A DNA stretch of 64,000 nt, taken from Streptomyces sp. D2-8. Its GTDB lineage: Bacteria; Actinomycetota; Actinomycetes; Streptomycetales; Streptomycetaceae. A model generated the notes under the pieces. It was not told where the DNA came from. It ran no database searches and saw nothing but the letters and a program-made list of their open reading frames with translations. Below, piece by piece: positions 50,764 through 59,781 of the stretch. Where the stretch lies: the NCBI RefSeq assembly GCF_023184515.1, contig NZ_JAAHBP010000007.1, positions 310,001 through 374,000 on the forward strand, written 5' to 3'. Position numbers and translations under genes: made by a program. The first letter of the stretch is position 1. Every line of letters begins with the position of its first letter.

Positions 50764-51510
50764 ATGGGAACGTTCGGGCGCAGACTGCTGCTGGCGGTCG
50801 ACGCGAAAGGGTACGGCGGCGTCGACGTGGTGACGCAGCGCGAGTGGCAGGAGGCGATCCGGCGGCTGCTCGAAGAGGCGGCCCACGTGGCCGGGCTCGA
50901 CTGGGAGCAGTGGGTGACGCAGGTCGGCGGTGACTCCGTGTTCGCGGTTCTGCCGCAGGGGGCGTCCGAGCCCGATCTGGTCGACCCGTTCATGCGGCAA
51001 CTGGAGTCCGGGCTGCGCACGTTCAACCGCAACCGGCGCGACGAGGCCTGGCTGCGACTGCGGGCCGCGGTGCACTTCGGCACCGCCTCGCCCGCGGCCA
51101 ACGGCTTCGAGGGCCGCGCCCCGGTCGAGATCGGCCGGCTGCTGGACAGCAGGGTGCTGAAGGCGGCGCTGGCCGCGGCTCCGGAGGCGCACCTGGCGCT
51201 CGCGGTCTCCGCGACCGTCTTCAACGACGTGATCGGCGAGGCGTACACGACGATCCGGCCACAGGAGTTCCGCGAGGTGCGCGTCGCGGAGAAGGAGTAC
51301 GCGGGGCGGGCGTGGATCCGGGTGCCGGGGTACGACGCGGGGAGCCTCGATCTCGAGGTCGCCGGGCCCGGCGCGGAAGGGGGCGCGGGGGGCGCGGAAG
51401 CTGCCGTCGTGCGCCCCCCGAGTGCCCCAACTGCCCCGGGCGACACGGTAGTTCAGGTCATCAACGGAACCGTCCACGCCCAGGGTGCCGTCTTCGGGAT
51501 CTCCAAGTGA
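50764..51510 (+). CDS. Divergent class III nucleotidyl cyclase-like protein
   Basis: This 248-residue protein resembles the class III cyclase fold. D13 in LLLAVDAKGYGG and D57 in VGGDSVFAVLP match the two metal-binding aspartates. LRLRAAVHFGTASP and GRAPVEIGRLLDSRVL correspond to the later core. At the place where active cyclases have V-N-x-A-A-R the sequence is VEIGRL, so the transition-state Asn is missing. It may be an inactive cyclase, a sensor or use another substrate. The last 19 residues (around QVINGTVHAQGAVFG) form a Gly/Ala motif also found in the next protein. It starts a four-gene operon. Confidence 0.7.
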   Translation: MGTFGRRLLLAVDAKGYGGVDVVTQREWQEAIRRLLEEAAHVAGLDWEQWVTQVGGDSVFAVLPQGASEPDLVDPFMRQLESGLRTFNRNRRDEAWLRLRAAVHFGTASPAANGFEGRAPVEIGRLLDSRVLKAALAAAPEAHLALAVSATVFNDVIGEAYTTIRPQEFREVRVAEKEYAGRAWIRVPGYDAGSLDLEVAGPGAEGGAGGAEAAVVRPPSAPTAPGDTVVQVINGTVHAQGAVFGISK

Positions 51511-51528
51511 CCTGAGTGACGGCCGAGG

Positions 51529-53715
51529 ATGAACGAGCAACACGAGGAACACAGCGAGCACAGCGCCGCGCCCCGGCCCGAACCGGCGGCGCACCACTCG
51601 GACGACGCGCCGGACACCCCGGCCGCGCAGACGCCTCCCGGTCCGAAGCCGGAACCGGAACCGGAACCGGGACCGGGACCGGCGAGCACGGTCGAATCCG
51701 AGCACCGGCAGGACCCACCCGAGCCGGCGCAGCCACCGGCCCCCGCCGGCCCGCCCCAGGTCCACCACAACAACGTCAACCAGTACTTCTACGGAGAACT
51801 CAACGCCTCCGGAGCCCAGTTCGGCCTCGGCACCGCCGGATCCGACAACGCCCGCCGCCGCGCCGTGGGCCGCCTCGACGCGGGGGAAGCGGACGCGATC
51901 CTCGCGCCGTACGTCAAGCCCGCCTGCTTCGAGCAGGCCGTGCTCGCCCTGGAGCGGGACGCGGTCGTGGTCCTGGTGGGGCCCCCGGGTTCGGGCAAGC
52001 GGTCCGGAGCGGTGGCGCTGGTCGACGCCCTCGCGGACGAGTCGGAGTACGTCGTGCTCTCCCCGGGCCGCAGCCTGGACGACCTCGCGAGCGGCAAGGT
52101 CGCCTTCGAGAAGGGCGTCGGCTACGTCCTGCTCGACCGGACGGGCGAGGACAGCTCCCAGACGGCGGACTTCGACTGGCGGCGCGTACGCGACACCGTC
52201 CGCGAGCACGACGCCCACCTGGTCGTCACCACCGTGCACCCGGTCGACGGCGCTGTCGTGGAGTCCGTGCGGCACGTGCCGTGGCACCTGCCGGACCTCA
52301 CAGCCGTGCTGCGGGTGCGGCTGGCGCGGGCCGGGTGCGCCGAGGACACCGTGGAGCGGGCCGCGGCGCTGATGCCCGGGGGGTGCCGGATCGCGGAGGT
52401 CGCGGCGGCCGCCGGGCGGATCGCGGGCGGCGGAGCACCGGAGGAGGTCTGGCAGGACTACGGCAGCAGCGCGGCGCAGCCCGTGCGCGCATGGTTCCTC
52501 CAGGAGCGCACGCCGCAGGAGTGGGCCGAGGTCACGACGCTGGCCTTCGTCAACGGCGCCGGTTACCGGGACTTCGAGACCTGCCAGGAGCGGCTGGAGG
52601 GCTGGGTGGCCCCGGCGTTCCCGGAGCCCGTCACCGAGGAGGAGCAGAGCGCGGCGGCCCGGCGTGCCGTAGACCGCCGGCTGTCGCTGTCCCGCAACGC
52701 GCTCGTCGCCGTGGAGGACCGCAAGAACGGCGCGCTCACCCGGACCGCGCTGGTCTTCCCGCATCCGCAGTACCGGCAGTGGGCGCTGGAGGAGCTGTGG
52801 ACCAAGCGGTCCACGCCGTACTGGAACGGCGTACGGGACTGGCTCACCGAACTCGTCGCCGCCCAGCCCGGGCTGGGGCTCCAGCTGTCGGTGGCGCAGG
52901 GTCTGGCGCTGCTCGCCCGGCCCGCCTTCGACGAGGTCGCCGACAACTACCTGCACCCGTGGGCGGGCGGCACCGCCGGGCCCGCCGGGCAGTCGACGGC
53001 CACGCTGGTACTGCAGTGCATGTGCCTGGACGAGAGCCTCGCCGCCACCGCGCTGGGTCTCGCCCGGGGCTGGGCCCGCTCCTACGACCCGGCGCTGCGC
53101 TCGACCGCGGCGGCCGCGTTCAGCGGCGCGCTGGGCGTGCGCTTCCCCACGGACGCCGTCACCAACCTGCTCCGGCTGATCGTCCGGCGCGGCGGGCTGC
53201 CCGTGGACGCGGCGTTCGCGCTGGCCGGGCTGGTCGCGGTGCTCGCGGAGTGCGGGCAGGACACCGGCGCGGTGCTCCGGCCACTGGCCTACCGGCTGCG
53301 GCAGCAGCGCGAAACGCTGACCGGTCAGCCCAAGGAGAACGTCCTGGGCGCCGCGATGACCGTCCTGCGCGCCCGGGACGCGCGGACCGGGCGGCTGGTG
53401 TGCGCCGCGCTGCTGGAGCGGGACGCCCGGCAGACCACCACGATCGGCCAGGTGTGGGCGGGCGTCCTGGACAACCTGCCGCGCCGGGGCCGGGCCCTGG
53501 CGGCCCTGTTCGCCACCCTGCGCGAACTGCCGGCCGTGTCCGAACATCCGGAGCGGCCTGCCGAGCGGTTCGGCCGCGCCCTGGGCGCGGCCCTGCCGGC
53601 GGACGACCGTCCGCCGCTGGCCGGCGCGCTGCGGCAGGTCGCCGCCCGCGCCGACGAGGCGGTCACCCACCTCCTCGAGATCTTCCTTACCGCCGTACTG
53701 AGCACGGAGGGCTGA
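51529..53715 (+). CDS. P-loop (STAND-like) NTPase with helical-repeat C-terminus
   Basis: This 728-residue protein has a Pro/Glu-rich N-terminal segment (residues 14-75), then motif NQYFYGELNASGAQFGLG (84-101), and an NTPase domain with Walker A-like G151-PPGSGK-R158 and a hydrophobic strand ending in Asp (GYVLLDRTGED). The Ser/Thr after the P-loop Lys is Arg, which is unusual. The C-terminal 450 residues are helical and repeat-like (LARGWARSYDPALRSTAAAA, AFALAGLVAVLAECG). The build fits STAND-type switch proteins of conflict or signalling systems. It follows the cyclase-like gene by 18 bases. Confidence 0.75.
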   Translation: MNEQHEEHSEHSAAPRPEPAAHHSDDAPDTPAAQTPPGPKPEPEPEPGPGPASTVESEHRQDPPEPAQPPAPAGPPQVHHNNVNQYFYGELNASGAQFGLGTAGSDNARRRAVGRLDAGEADAILAPYVKPACFEQAVLALERDAVVVLVGPPGSGKRSGAVALVDALADESEYVVLSPGRSLDDLASGKVAFEKGVGYVLLDRTGEDSSQTADFDWRRVRDTVREHDAHLVVTTVHPVDGAVVESVRHVPWHLPDLTAVLRVRLARAGCAEDTVERAAALMPGGCRIAEVAAAAGRIAGGGAPEEVWQDYGSSAAQPVRAWFLQERTPQEWAEVTTLAFVNGAGYRDFETCQERLEGWVAPAFPEPVTEEEQSAAARRAVDRRLSLSRNALVAVEDRKNGALTRTALVFPHPQYRQWALEELWTKRSTPYWNGVRDWLTELVAAQPGLGLQLSVAQGLALLARPAFDEVADNYLHPWAGGTAGPAGQSTATLVLQCMCLDESLAATALGLARGWARSYDPALRSTAAAAFSGALGVRFPTDAVTNLLRLIVRRGGLPVDAAFALAGLVAVLAECGQDTGAVLRPLAYRLRQQRETLTGQPKENVLGAAMTVLRARDARTGRLVCAALLERDARQTTTIGQVWAGVLDNLPRRGRALAALFATLRELPAVSEHPERPAERFGRALGAALPADDRPPLAGALRQVAARADEAVTHLLEIFLTAVLSTEG

Positions 53716-53720
53716 CAGGC

Positions 53721-55220
53721 ATGGCTGAGAAATACCCGCTCGTCGAGCAGCGGGAGTACGGGCGGCCGGAGAAGCGCGGCGGCCTCTGGCGCAAGCGGGT
53801 GACGCGCGGCGACGACGAGCTGCCCAGGGTGGCCGCCCACCAGGTGCGGGTCTTCCGGGTCGGCGAGGAGTACGTCGAGGACCACGGACAACTGCGCACC
53901 GACGACCCGGTGGTGGTCGACGCCAGCTCGGTCACCGTCGTCGACCGGCGTATCGAGGTCCCCGTGGTCGTGGAGACGCGGATCCCCTCGGCGGAGGCGG
54001 GCGACTTCACCGTGCGGGCCTGGTTCCACTGCACGGTCACCGACCCGTGCGCGGTCGTGCGCGACGGGGTGACCGACGTGGAGGCGCTGCTGCTCTCCCA
54101 TCTGCGCGAGGTGCCCGGCCTGACCGAGGACGGCAGCGACCTGCCCGTCGTCGACACCGCCGCCGTGCGCACCCGGATCGACGCCCGGCTGACCGCGTAC
54201 CACGAGATGCGGCCCTCCGTCGTGTCGGGGATCCGGGCCCGGCACGGGGTGATCGAGGTCCTGACACCCGAGGAGATGTCCGCGTACGTCGCGGAGATGG
54301 AGAGGACCCGCCGGGACCGCGAACGCGACCGCCAGCGGGAGGAGATGGAGCAGGAGGCGGCCCTGGACCGGGCCCTGCGCGAGGCCGAGCTGGAGCTGAA
54401 GCGCGAGGAGATCCGCAGCCTGCAGGCGGTGCGCAAGGAGCGCAACCGGCAGCAGGAGGAGACGCTGCGCAGCGGCTACGAGCGCGAGTCCGGGGCCGAG
54501 CAGCAGGACTACGAGCTGGAGATCGAGCGCCGGCGCAACCGTTTCACCCGGGCCGAGATCGAGGACGACATCAAGCTGATCGGCTCCGACCCGGTCGCCG
54601 CCGACTATCTCGCCTGGCGCAACGGCGACATCAGCGCCGACGAGCTGTCCCAGCGGCTGCACGCGGCCGAGGAGCGCTGGGACTCCCGCAAGGACGACCG
54701 GCTGCGCCTGGACCGGGACTACGAGCTCACCCGCCGCGGCCTGGACCGGGAGGACGAGCGCTGGCAGGTCGAACGCGATGACCGCCGCCATGAGCTGACC
54801 CGCAAGGAGGAGCGGGAGGAGACCGCCGCCGAGCGGGAGGAGAAGGCCCGGCGCTGGGACCTGGAGCACGAGGACCGGCTGCGCCAGCGCATCGAGAAGC
54901 GCGAGGACGCCAAGGAGCTCCAGCGCGACCAGCACGAGCTGGCCAAGCAGCAGCTCACGGTGCGCGCCACCCTCGGCAAACAGGCCATCGACCGGGGCCT
55001 GTTCGACAGCACCATGTACGACGCGGGCGCCTTCATCAACAGCGTCGGCGACGTCCCGTACAACCAGACCACGCCGCGGGGCGGCGGCCCCGGGGCTCCG
55101 CAGCCGGAGCTGAAGGGCGAGGTGAAGGGCGCGCTGCGCCGGTCGCCCGAACGGCCCGCCTCCGACACCGACGTCGACGACTTCGACCCAGCGAACCAGG
55201 AGGGGAGCCTTGGCCACTGA
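53721..55220 (+). CDS. SPFH/band-7-like protein with long coiled coil
   Basis: The ATG at 53721, a few bases after the NTPase stop, gives 499 residues. Residues about 30-190 have a band-7/SPFH-like pattern: VRVFRVGEEYVEDHGQLRTD, VVDRRIEVPVVVETRIPSAE, FTVRAWFHCTVTDPCAVVRD and RTRIDARLTAYHEMRPSVVS. Residues about 195-445 are a very charged coiled coil. The end is Gly/Pro-rich. No membrane helix is visible. SPFH scaffolds form rings and membrane microdomains. It probably works with the membrane protein next to it. Confidence 0.75.
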   Translation: MAEKYPLVEQREYGRPEKRGGLWRKRVTRGDDELPRVAAHQVRVFRVGEEYVEDHGQLRTDDPVVVDASSVTVVDRRIEVPVVVETRIPSAEAGDFTVRAWFHCTVTDPCAVVRDGVTDVEALLLSHLREVPGLTEDGSDLPVVDTAAVRTRIDARLTAYHEMRPSVVSGIRARHGVIEVLTPEEMSAYVAEMERTRRDRERDRQREEMEQEAALDRALREAELELKREEIRSLQAVRKERNRQQEETLRSGYERESGAEQQDYELEIERRRNRFTRAEIEDDIKLIGSDPVAADYLAWRNGDISADELSQRLHAAEERWDSRKDDRLRLDRDYELTRRGLDREDERWQVERDDRRHELTRKEEREETAAEREEKARRWDLEHEDRLRQRIEKREDAKELQRDQHELAKQQLTVRATLGKQAIDRGLFDSTMYDAGAFINSVGDVPYNQTTPRGGGPGAPQPELKGEVKGALRRSPERPASDTDVDDFDPANQEGSLGH

Positions 55221-56574
55221 CACCCCGCTCCGCCCGGCCGACAGCGCCGCCTACGACGACGACCGGGGCGGCAGCCAGTCGCGCCCGGCGCCGCCGGCGT
55301 ACGGCTGGGCCCCCCGGCTGCGCCGCCTGATCGGCATCGAGGAAGGACTCCTCTCCTGGGTGCCGGAGGAGCGTCCCCGCTACACCTGGTACGGCGCCCT
55401 CGTCGTCAACACGGCGCTGCTGGGCGCGATCTCGATGGTCCTGGCGCTCTCCAGTTTCCGCTCCGACCTGCCGCTGGCGGCGGTCCTCGGGGTCGCCGTG
55501 GTCTGGTTCTGGGTGATCCTGGCCCTGGACAGCTGGCTGGTCTCCAGCACCCACGGCACCGGAGTCCGCAAATGGACGCTCCTGGCCCGCTTCTTCCTCT
55601 CGGTGCTGCTGGGCCTGTTCATCGCCGAGCCGATCCTCTTCCAGATCTTCGACAAGGAGATCCGCCAGGAGATCGCCGTCGGCAACGAGCAGCAGGTCGC
55701 CGACTACCGGGGCATGCTCGTCTCCTGCAACCCGACCGACGGCGCCGCCACCACCGGCCGCGCCGAGTGCGCCCGCTACCAGCTGAAGGTGGCGGGCTCC
55801 CCGGCGGAACTGGCCCGTCAGATCGACACCAACAGCGACCGTGCGGCGGCCCTGCGCACCCAGGTCGCCGGCATCAACAAGACCCTGAACGACAAGCTCG
55901 CCACGGAACAGCGCCTGTGCGGCCCCAAGTACTGGATCCGGCGTGGCGGCGTCCGGGACGTCACCATCACCTGCGAACGGGCCCGGAAGGCCACGTCGGA
56001 GTACGAGAAGAACAGCAAGGTCAAGACGTACGAGAAGCAGCTGGAGGACATGGTCGCGGAGGGCCGGACCCTGTCCGCCCGCAAGGACCGGGCCGCCGAC
56101 GGCTACCAGCCCGTGCTCCAGAAGGCCATCGACGACAAGACCCGGCAGCGGGCGGCCGACCTGGACACCGACGGCATCCTCACCCGCGCCCACGGCCTGA
56201 AGGAGGTCGCCGGGTCGGACGGCTTCGCCCTCTTCCTGACGATCGTGCTGCACCTGCTCCTGCTCTGCCTGGACGCCATGCCCGTCCTCGCCAAGGTCCT
56301 CAGCGGCGCCACGGCCTACGACACCCTCCTCGGCGCCCGGCACCGCACGAGCCGCAAGCTGTACACCGAGGAACTCGAGGTCCAGCAGACCTGTGCCCGC
56401 CTGGAGCACGACGTCCGTCGCCACCGCGTCCAGGTGGACACGGCCGACCGCATGAGCCGTCTGGACCAGGAGTACCAGCGGGCCCAGGTGGAGCGCGCGG
56501 CGGCGGAACGGGCGGAACTGGACGCGAGGATGGAGCGGATCATGCGGACGCGAGGGACCGGCACCCTGGTCTGA
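55210..56574 (+). CDS. DUF4407 membrane protein
   Basis: This 454-residue protein starts at TTG 55210, overlapping the previous gene by 11 bases, with GGAGGGGAGCC upstream. It has three membrane helices near residues 60-145 (WYGALVVNTALLGAISMVLA, LAAVLGVAVVWFWVILALDS, FFLSVLLGLFIAEPILFQIF), a long extracytoplasmic or periplasm-like coiled segment with Cys residues (CNPTDG, ECARY, CGPKYW, TCERA), a last helix (FALFLTIVLHLLLLCLDAMP) and a cytoplasmic coiled tail. The pattern FIAEPILFQIFDKEI is typical of DUF4407. The role is unknown; it is the membrane part of the four-gene operon. Confidence 0.85.
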   Translation: MATDTPLRPADSAAYDDDRGGSQSRPAPPAYGWAPRLRRLIGIEEGLLSWVPEERPRYTWYGALVVNTALLGAISMVLALSSFRSDLPLAAVLGVAVVWFWVILALDSWLVSSTHGTGVRKWTLLARFFLSVLLGLFIAEPILFQIFDKEIRQEIAVGNEQQVADYRGMLVSCNPTDGAATTGRAECARYQLKVAGSPAELARQIDTNSDRAAALRTQVAGINKTLNDKLATEQRLCGPKYWIRRGGVRDVTITCERARKATSEYEKNSKVKTYEKQLEDMVAEGRTLSARKDRAADGYQPVLQKAIDDKTRQRAADLDTDGILTRAHGLKEVAGSDGFALFLTIVLHLLLLCLDAMPVLAKVLSGATAYDTLLGARHRTSRKLYTEELEVQQTCARLEHDVRRHRVQVDTADRMSRLDQEYQRAQVERAAAERAELDARMERIMRTRGTGTLV

Positions 56575-56605
56575 TCCGGAAACCCGACGAAACATTCGAT
56601 GAGCG

Positions 56606-56639
56606 GAACCCTGCCCTCCGGACCGGCCGGGCAGGGTTC
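56606..56639 (+). terminator. Terminator of the four-gene operon
   Basis: Arms GAACCCTGCCC and GGGCAGGGTTC (11 bp) flank a 12-nt loop and are followed by TTCCC. Confidence 0.8.
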
Positions 56640-56708
56640 TTCCCGTCTCCGATACGTGATACCCCACTTAACAGCACATATCCACCCTCAGACACTCCAA
56701 GTGGGCAA

Positions 56709-56750
56709 CGAATATTTCGCAACAGCCGCCGAAACTATTGACAGTTGACA
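56709..56750 (+). promoter_or_regulatory. Putative xylanase operon promoter/operator
   Basis: A short palindrome CGAATATTTCG (56709-56719) is followed by two tandem TTGACAG heptamers at 56738 and 56745, about 75 bp before the xylanase start. CGAA/TTCG half-sites are found in operators of sugar-responsive LacI-type repressors. The role is inferred. Confidence 0.4.
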
Positions 56751-56820
56751 GGGTCAGACCAACACTCCCGGGTGACAGAGCGCCTCCATCGACCCCCCGC
56801 ATACGAGGAGGAAGCACCCC

Positions 56821-57498
56821 ATGACCCACGCACTCGGCCGCTTACGGCTGCTGCTCAGCGGCACCGTCACCCTGCTGCTGGTCGCCGTCGCCGCCCTCGC
56901 CCTGCCGGGCACCGCTCACGCCGACACCGTCGTCACCACGAACCAGACGGGCACCAACAACGGCTACTACTACTCGTTCTGGACGGACGCGCCGGGCACG
57001 GTCTCCATGAACCTGGCCTCCGGCGGCAGTTACAGCACCTCATGGCGCAACACCGGGAACTTCGTCGCCGGCAAGGGCTGGAGCACCGGCGCCCGCCGCA
57101 CGGTGACGTACTCGGGCACGTTCAACCCGTCCGGCAACGCCTACCTGACGCTCTACGGCTGGACGGCGAACCCGCTCGTCGAGTACTACATCGTCGACAA
57201 CTGGGGCACCTACCGGCCCACGGGCACGTACAAGGGCACCGTCACGAGCGACGGCGGTACGTACGACATCTACAAGACGACGCGGTACAACGCCCCGTCC
57301 GTCGAGGGCACGCGCACCTTCGACCAGTACTGGAGCGTGCGGCAGTCGAAGCGGACGGGCGGCACCATCACGGCCGGCAACCACTTCGACGCGTGGGCCC
57401 GGGCCGGAATGCCCATGGGCAACTTCAAGTACTACATGATCATGGCGACCGAGGGCTACCAGAGCAGCGGCAGCTCCAACATCAGGGTGGGGCCGTGA
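56821..57498 (+). CDS. Endo-1,4-beta-xylanase, GH11
   Basis: This 225-residue protein begins with a Sec signal peptide ending GTAHA-DTVV. The mature part is one GH11 jelly-roll: [35 protein letters not shown], catalytic nucleophile Glu in [33 protein letters not shown] and acid/base Glu in [12 protein letters not shown]. It hydrolyses xylan outside the cell. It has no carbohydrate-binding module. The stop overlaps the CE4 gene start, so both enzymes are co-expressed. Confidence 0.96.
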   Translation: MTHALGRLRLLLSGTVTLLLVAVAALALPGTAHADTVVTTNQTGTNNGYYYSFWTDAPGTVSMNLASGGSYSTSWRNTGNFVAGKGWSTGARRTVTYSGTFNPSGNAYLTLYGWTANPLVEYYIVDNWGTYRPTGTYKGTVTSDGGTYDIYKTTRYNAPSVEGTRTFDQYWSVRQSKRTGGTITAGNHFDAWARAGMPMGNFKYYMIMATEGYQSSGSSNIRVGP

Positions 57499-58169
57499 CG
57501 ACGAAACGGGTGCTGACCGTCCTCGCGGCGGCCGCGGCCCTCACCGTCCCGGCCGCCGCGACCTCGACCGCCGCCCCGGCACAGGCCGCTGCCTGCAACG
57601 GATACGTCGGACTCACCTTCGACGACGGCCCGTCCGGCTCCACCACGAGGCTGCTCGACGCCCTCAGGCAGAACGGCCTGCGGGCCACCATGTTCAACCA
57701 GGGTCAGTACGCGGCCGCCGACCCGTCCCTGGTCCGGGCCCAGGTGGCCGCCGGCATGTGGGTCGCCAACCACAGCTACACCCACCCGCACCTGACCCGG
57801 CTGAGCCAGGCACAGATCGACTCCGAGATCTCCCGCACCCAGCAGGCCATCGCGAACGCGGGAGGCGGCACGCCGAAACTGTTCCGCCCGCCGTACGGCG
57901 AGACCAACGCGACGGTGAAGTCCGTCGCGGCCCGGTACGGCCTGACCGAGATCATCTGGCACGTCGACTCACAGGACTGGAACGGCGCGAGCACCGACGC
58001 GATCGTCCAGTCCGCCGCCCGCCTCACCAACGGCCAGACCATCCTCATGCACGACTGGTCCGCCAACACCCTCGCAGCCATCCCCCGCATCGCCCAGGGG
58101 CTGGCATCCCGAGGCCTGTGCGCGGGGACGATCTCGCCCCGGACGGGCCGCGCGGTGGCCCCCACCTGA
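57495..58169 (+). CDS. CE4 polysaccharide deacetylase (acetyl xylan esterase-like)
   Basis: This 224-residue secreted protein starts at GTG 57495 with a 4-base overlap. The signal peptide ends [10 protein letters not shown]. NodB motifs are all visible: [10 protein letters not shown] with metal Asp, HSYTHPHL with metal His, [14 protein letters not shown] and ILMHDW. It should remove acetyl groups from xylan to help the GH11 enzyme. As with the xylanase, no binding module is present. Confidence 0.94.
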   Translation: MTTKRVLTVLAAAAALTVPAAATSTAAPAQAAACNGYVGLTFDDGPSGSTTRLLDALRQNGLRATMFNQGQYAAADPSLVRAQVAAGMWVANHSYTHPHLTRLSQAQIDSEISRTQQAIANAGGGTPKLFRPPYGETNATVKSVAARYGLTEIIWHVDSQDWNGASTDAIVQSAARLTNGQTILMHDWSANTLAAIPRIAQGLASRGLCAGTISPRTGRAVAPT

Positions 58170-58176
58170 GAACGAC

Positions 58177-58205
58177 GGCGCGACGGTCCCCAGGGCCGTC
58201 GCGCC
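58177..58205 (+). terminator. Terminator after the xylanase/esterase pair
   Basis: Arms GGCGCGACGG and CCGTCGCGCC (10 bp) with a 9-nt loop lie just after the CE4 stop. Confidence 0.8.
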
Positions 58206-58287
58206 GCCCCGACAGGCTCGGACACCCAGGGCGTACCTGAGTACGCGTGCTCATGACGGCCCCGCCCCGGCCCTCGATCCTGGCGGT

Positions 58288-58770
58288 ATGACGAATCGGG
58301 GAATCGTGGCGGCCGGAGCCGCGCTCGTCGGCGGTGTGCCAGTGGCCGCCTGGGGGCTGATGGGGCAGCAGAACTACGACGGGCTGCCGGCCAGTGAGCT
58401 GGACTACGCGTTCCAGCCGTGGGACATCGGGGACGGCGTGGCCGCCGTCGCCGGGGGGCTCGGGCTGGTGCTGGCGGTGGCCGGTGCGGCGGTGCTCGTG
58501 CGGCGCTCCCTGCGCGGGGCGATGGACCAGCGTTGGTGGGGGGTGCTCGGGCCGCTGGTGGCGCTCGGGCTCCTGGCCGGTGTGGGGTGGCGGATCCTGA
58601 CCGCGGGGGGCATCGGAGCCAACATCGGAGCCGGGCTGCTGATCATCTTCGGTACGCCGATCGCCGCCGGGCTGCTGCTGTGGTCTCTGGCGTGGGCGTT
58701 CTGGCTGGTCACCCAGGGCCGCGGGCACGAGGGCGGCGGGGAGTGGGGTGTCGCCTCCCGCGGGATGTAG
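58288..58770 (+). CDS. Small membrane protein of unknown function
   Basis: This 160-residue protein has four hydrophobic helices: GIVAAGAALVGGVPVAAWGL, VAAVAGGLGLVLAVAGAAVL, WWGVLGPLVALGLLAGVGW and IIFGTPIAAGLLLWSLAWAF. The loop after helix 1 is acidic (NYDGLPASELDYAFQPWD). I do not recognise a family. It appears monocistronic. Confidence 0.75.
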   Translation: MTNRGIVAAGAALVGGVPVAAWGLMGQQNYDGLPASELDYAFQPWDIGDGVAAVAGGLGLVLAVAGAAVLVRRSLRGAMDQRWWGVLGPLVALGLLAGVGWRILTAGGIGANIGAGLLIIFGTPIAAGLLLWSLAWAFWLVTQGRGHEGGGEWGVASRGM

Positions 58771-58900
58771 CGCTCGCACGGGCCGTGGCCGAAACTCCAC
58801 GGCAGGGCGGCAGCGGGAGGGACAACACCGCTACCTCACCTGGAAGTTCACCTAGGTTGGTGAGCCGGTCCCCCTTCCCCGCCCCCCAGGAGGCCCCGCC

Positions 58901-59704
58901 GTGTCCGACGACAGCCTGCGCGACCGTATCGACACCTCCAAGCCGCACTCGGCCCGCTTCTGGAACTACTTCGTCGGCGGCAAGGACAACTACGAGGTCG
59001 ACCGCGAGATCGGCGACCAGATCAAGTCGATCTTCCCGGGCCTCGTCGACGTGGCGGTCACGAGCCGCCGGTTCCTCGGGCGGGCCGTCCGGTACCTGGC
59101 CGTCGAGCAGGGCGTACGGCAGTTCCTGGACGTCGGCACCGGGCTGCCCACCGCCGACAACACGCACGAGGTCGCCCAGCGCGTCGCACCCGACGCCCGG
59201 ATCGTCTACGTCGACAACGACCCCATCGTGCTGGCCCACGCCAACGCCCTGCTCACCAGCACCCCCGAGGGCAGGACCGCGTACCTGGACGCCGACCTGT
59301 ACGACCCCGAGGCCGTCCTGAAGGCCGCCGCCGGCACGCTCGACCTGTCCCGGCCGGTCGGCCTGATGATCCTCAACACCCTCGGCCACGTCGCCGACTA
59401 CGAGCAGGCGCGTGAGCTGGTGCGGCGGCTCATGGCCGGGCTGCCGTCCGGCAGCCACCTGGTGATCAGCGACAGCACCGCGACCAGTGAGGGCATGATC
59501 GCCGCGTCGGAGGCGTACAACGCGAGTGGGGCGGTGCCGTACTACGTCCGTCCGGTCGCCGAGATCGCCGGGTTCTTCGACGGGCTGGACCTGGTCGAGC
59601 CGGGGATCGTGCGGGTGCCGGAGTGGCGGCCGGACACGAGTGTGCCGGGCGATTTCGGCGCGGGTGCCGTGGACGCGTACTGCGGCGTAGGCCGCAAGCC
59701 GTAG
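58901..59704 (+). CDS. S-adenosyl methyltransferase (DUF574/PF04672 type)
   Basis: This 267-residue protein starts at GTG 58901 behind AGGAGG. It begins with the family signature IDTSKPHSARFWNYFVGGKD and has SAM-binding elements: FLDVGTGLPTADNTHEVAQR, RIVYVDNDPIVLAHANALL and YLDADLYDP, then GLMILNTLGHV. The substrate is unknown; Streptomyces carry many copies. It stands alone. Confidence 0.93.
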   Translation: MSDDSLRDRIDTSKPHSARFWNYFVGGKDNYEVDREIGDQIKSIFPGLVDVAVTSRRFLGRAVRYLAVEQGVRQFLDVGTGLPTADNTHEVAQRVAPDARIVYVDNDPIVLAHANALLTSTPEGRTAYLDADLYDPEAVLKAAAGTLDLSRPVGLMILNTLGHVADYEQARELVRRLMAGLPSGSHLVISDSTATSEGMIAASEAYNASGAVPYYVRPVAEIAGFFDGLDLVEPGIVRVPEWRPDTSVPGDFGAGAVDAYCGVGRKP

Positions 59705-59781
59705 CAGCGGCCGGCCCCCGTCCTTCACCCGTCCGGGCCGGTCACCTCAGCCCTCCACCTCCCCCACGCGATAATCAGGAC

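Noticed and set aside
51516..55220. A 1234-codon plus-strand frame joining the NTPase and SPFH regions
   Set aside because: The first two thirds are a frame shadow of the NTPase gene; only the part from 53721 is a real protein.
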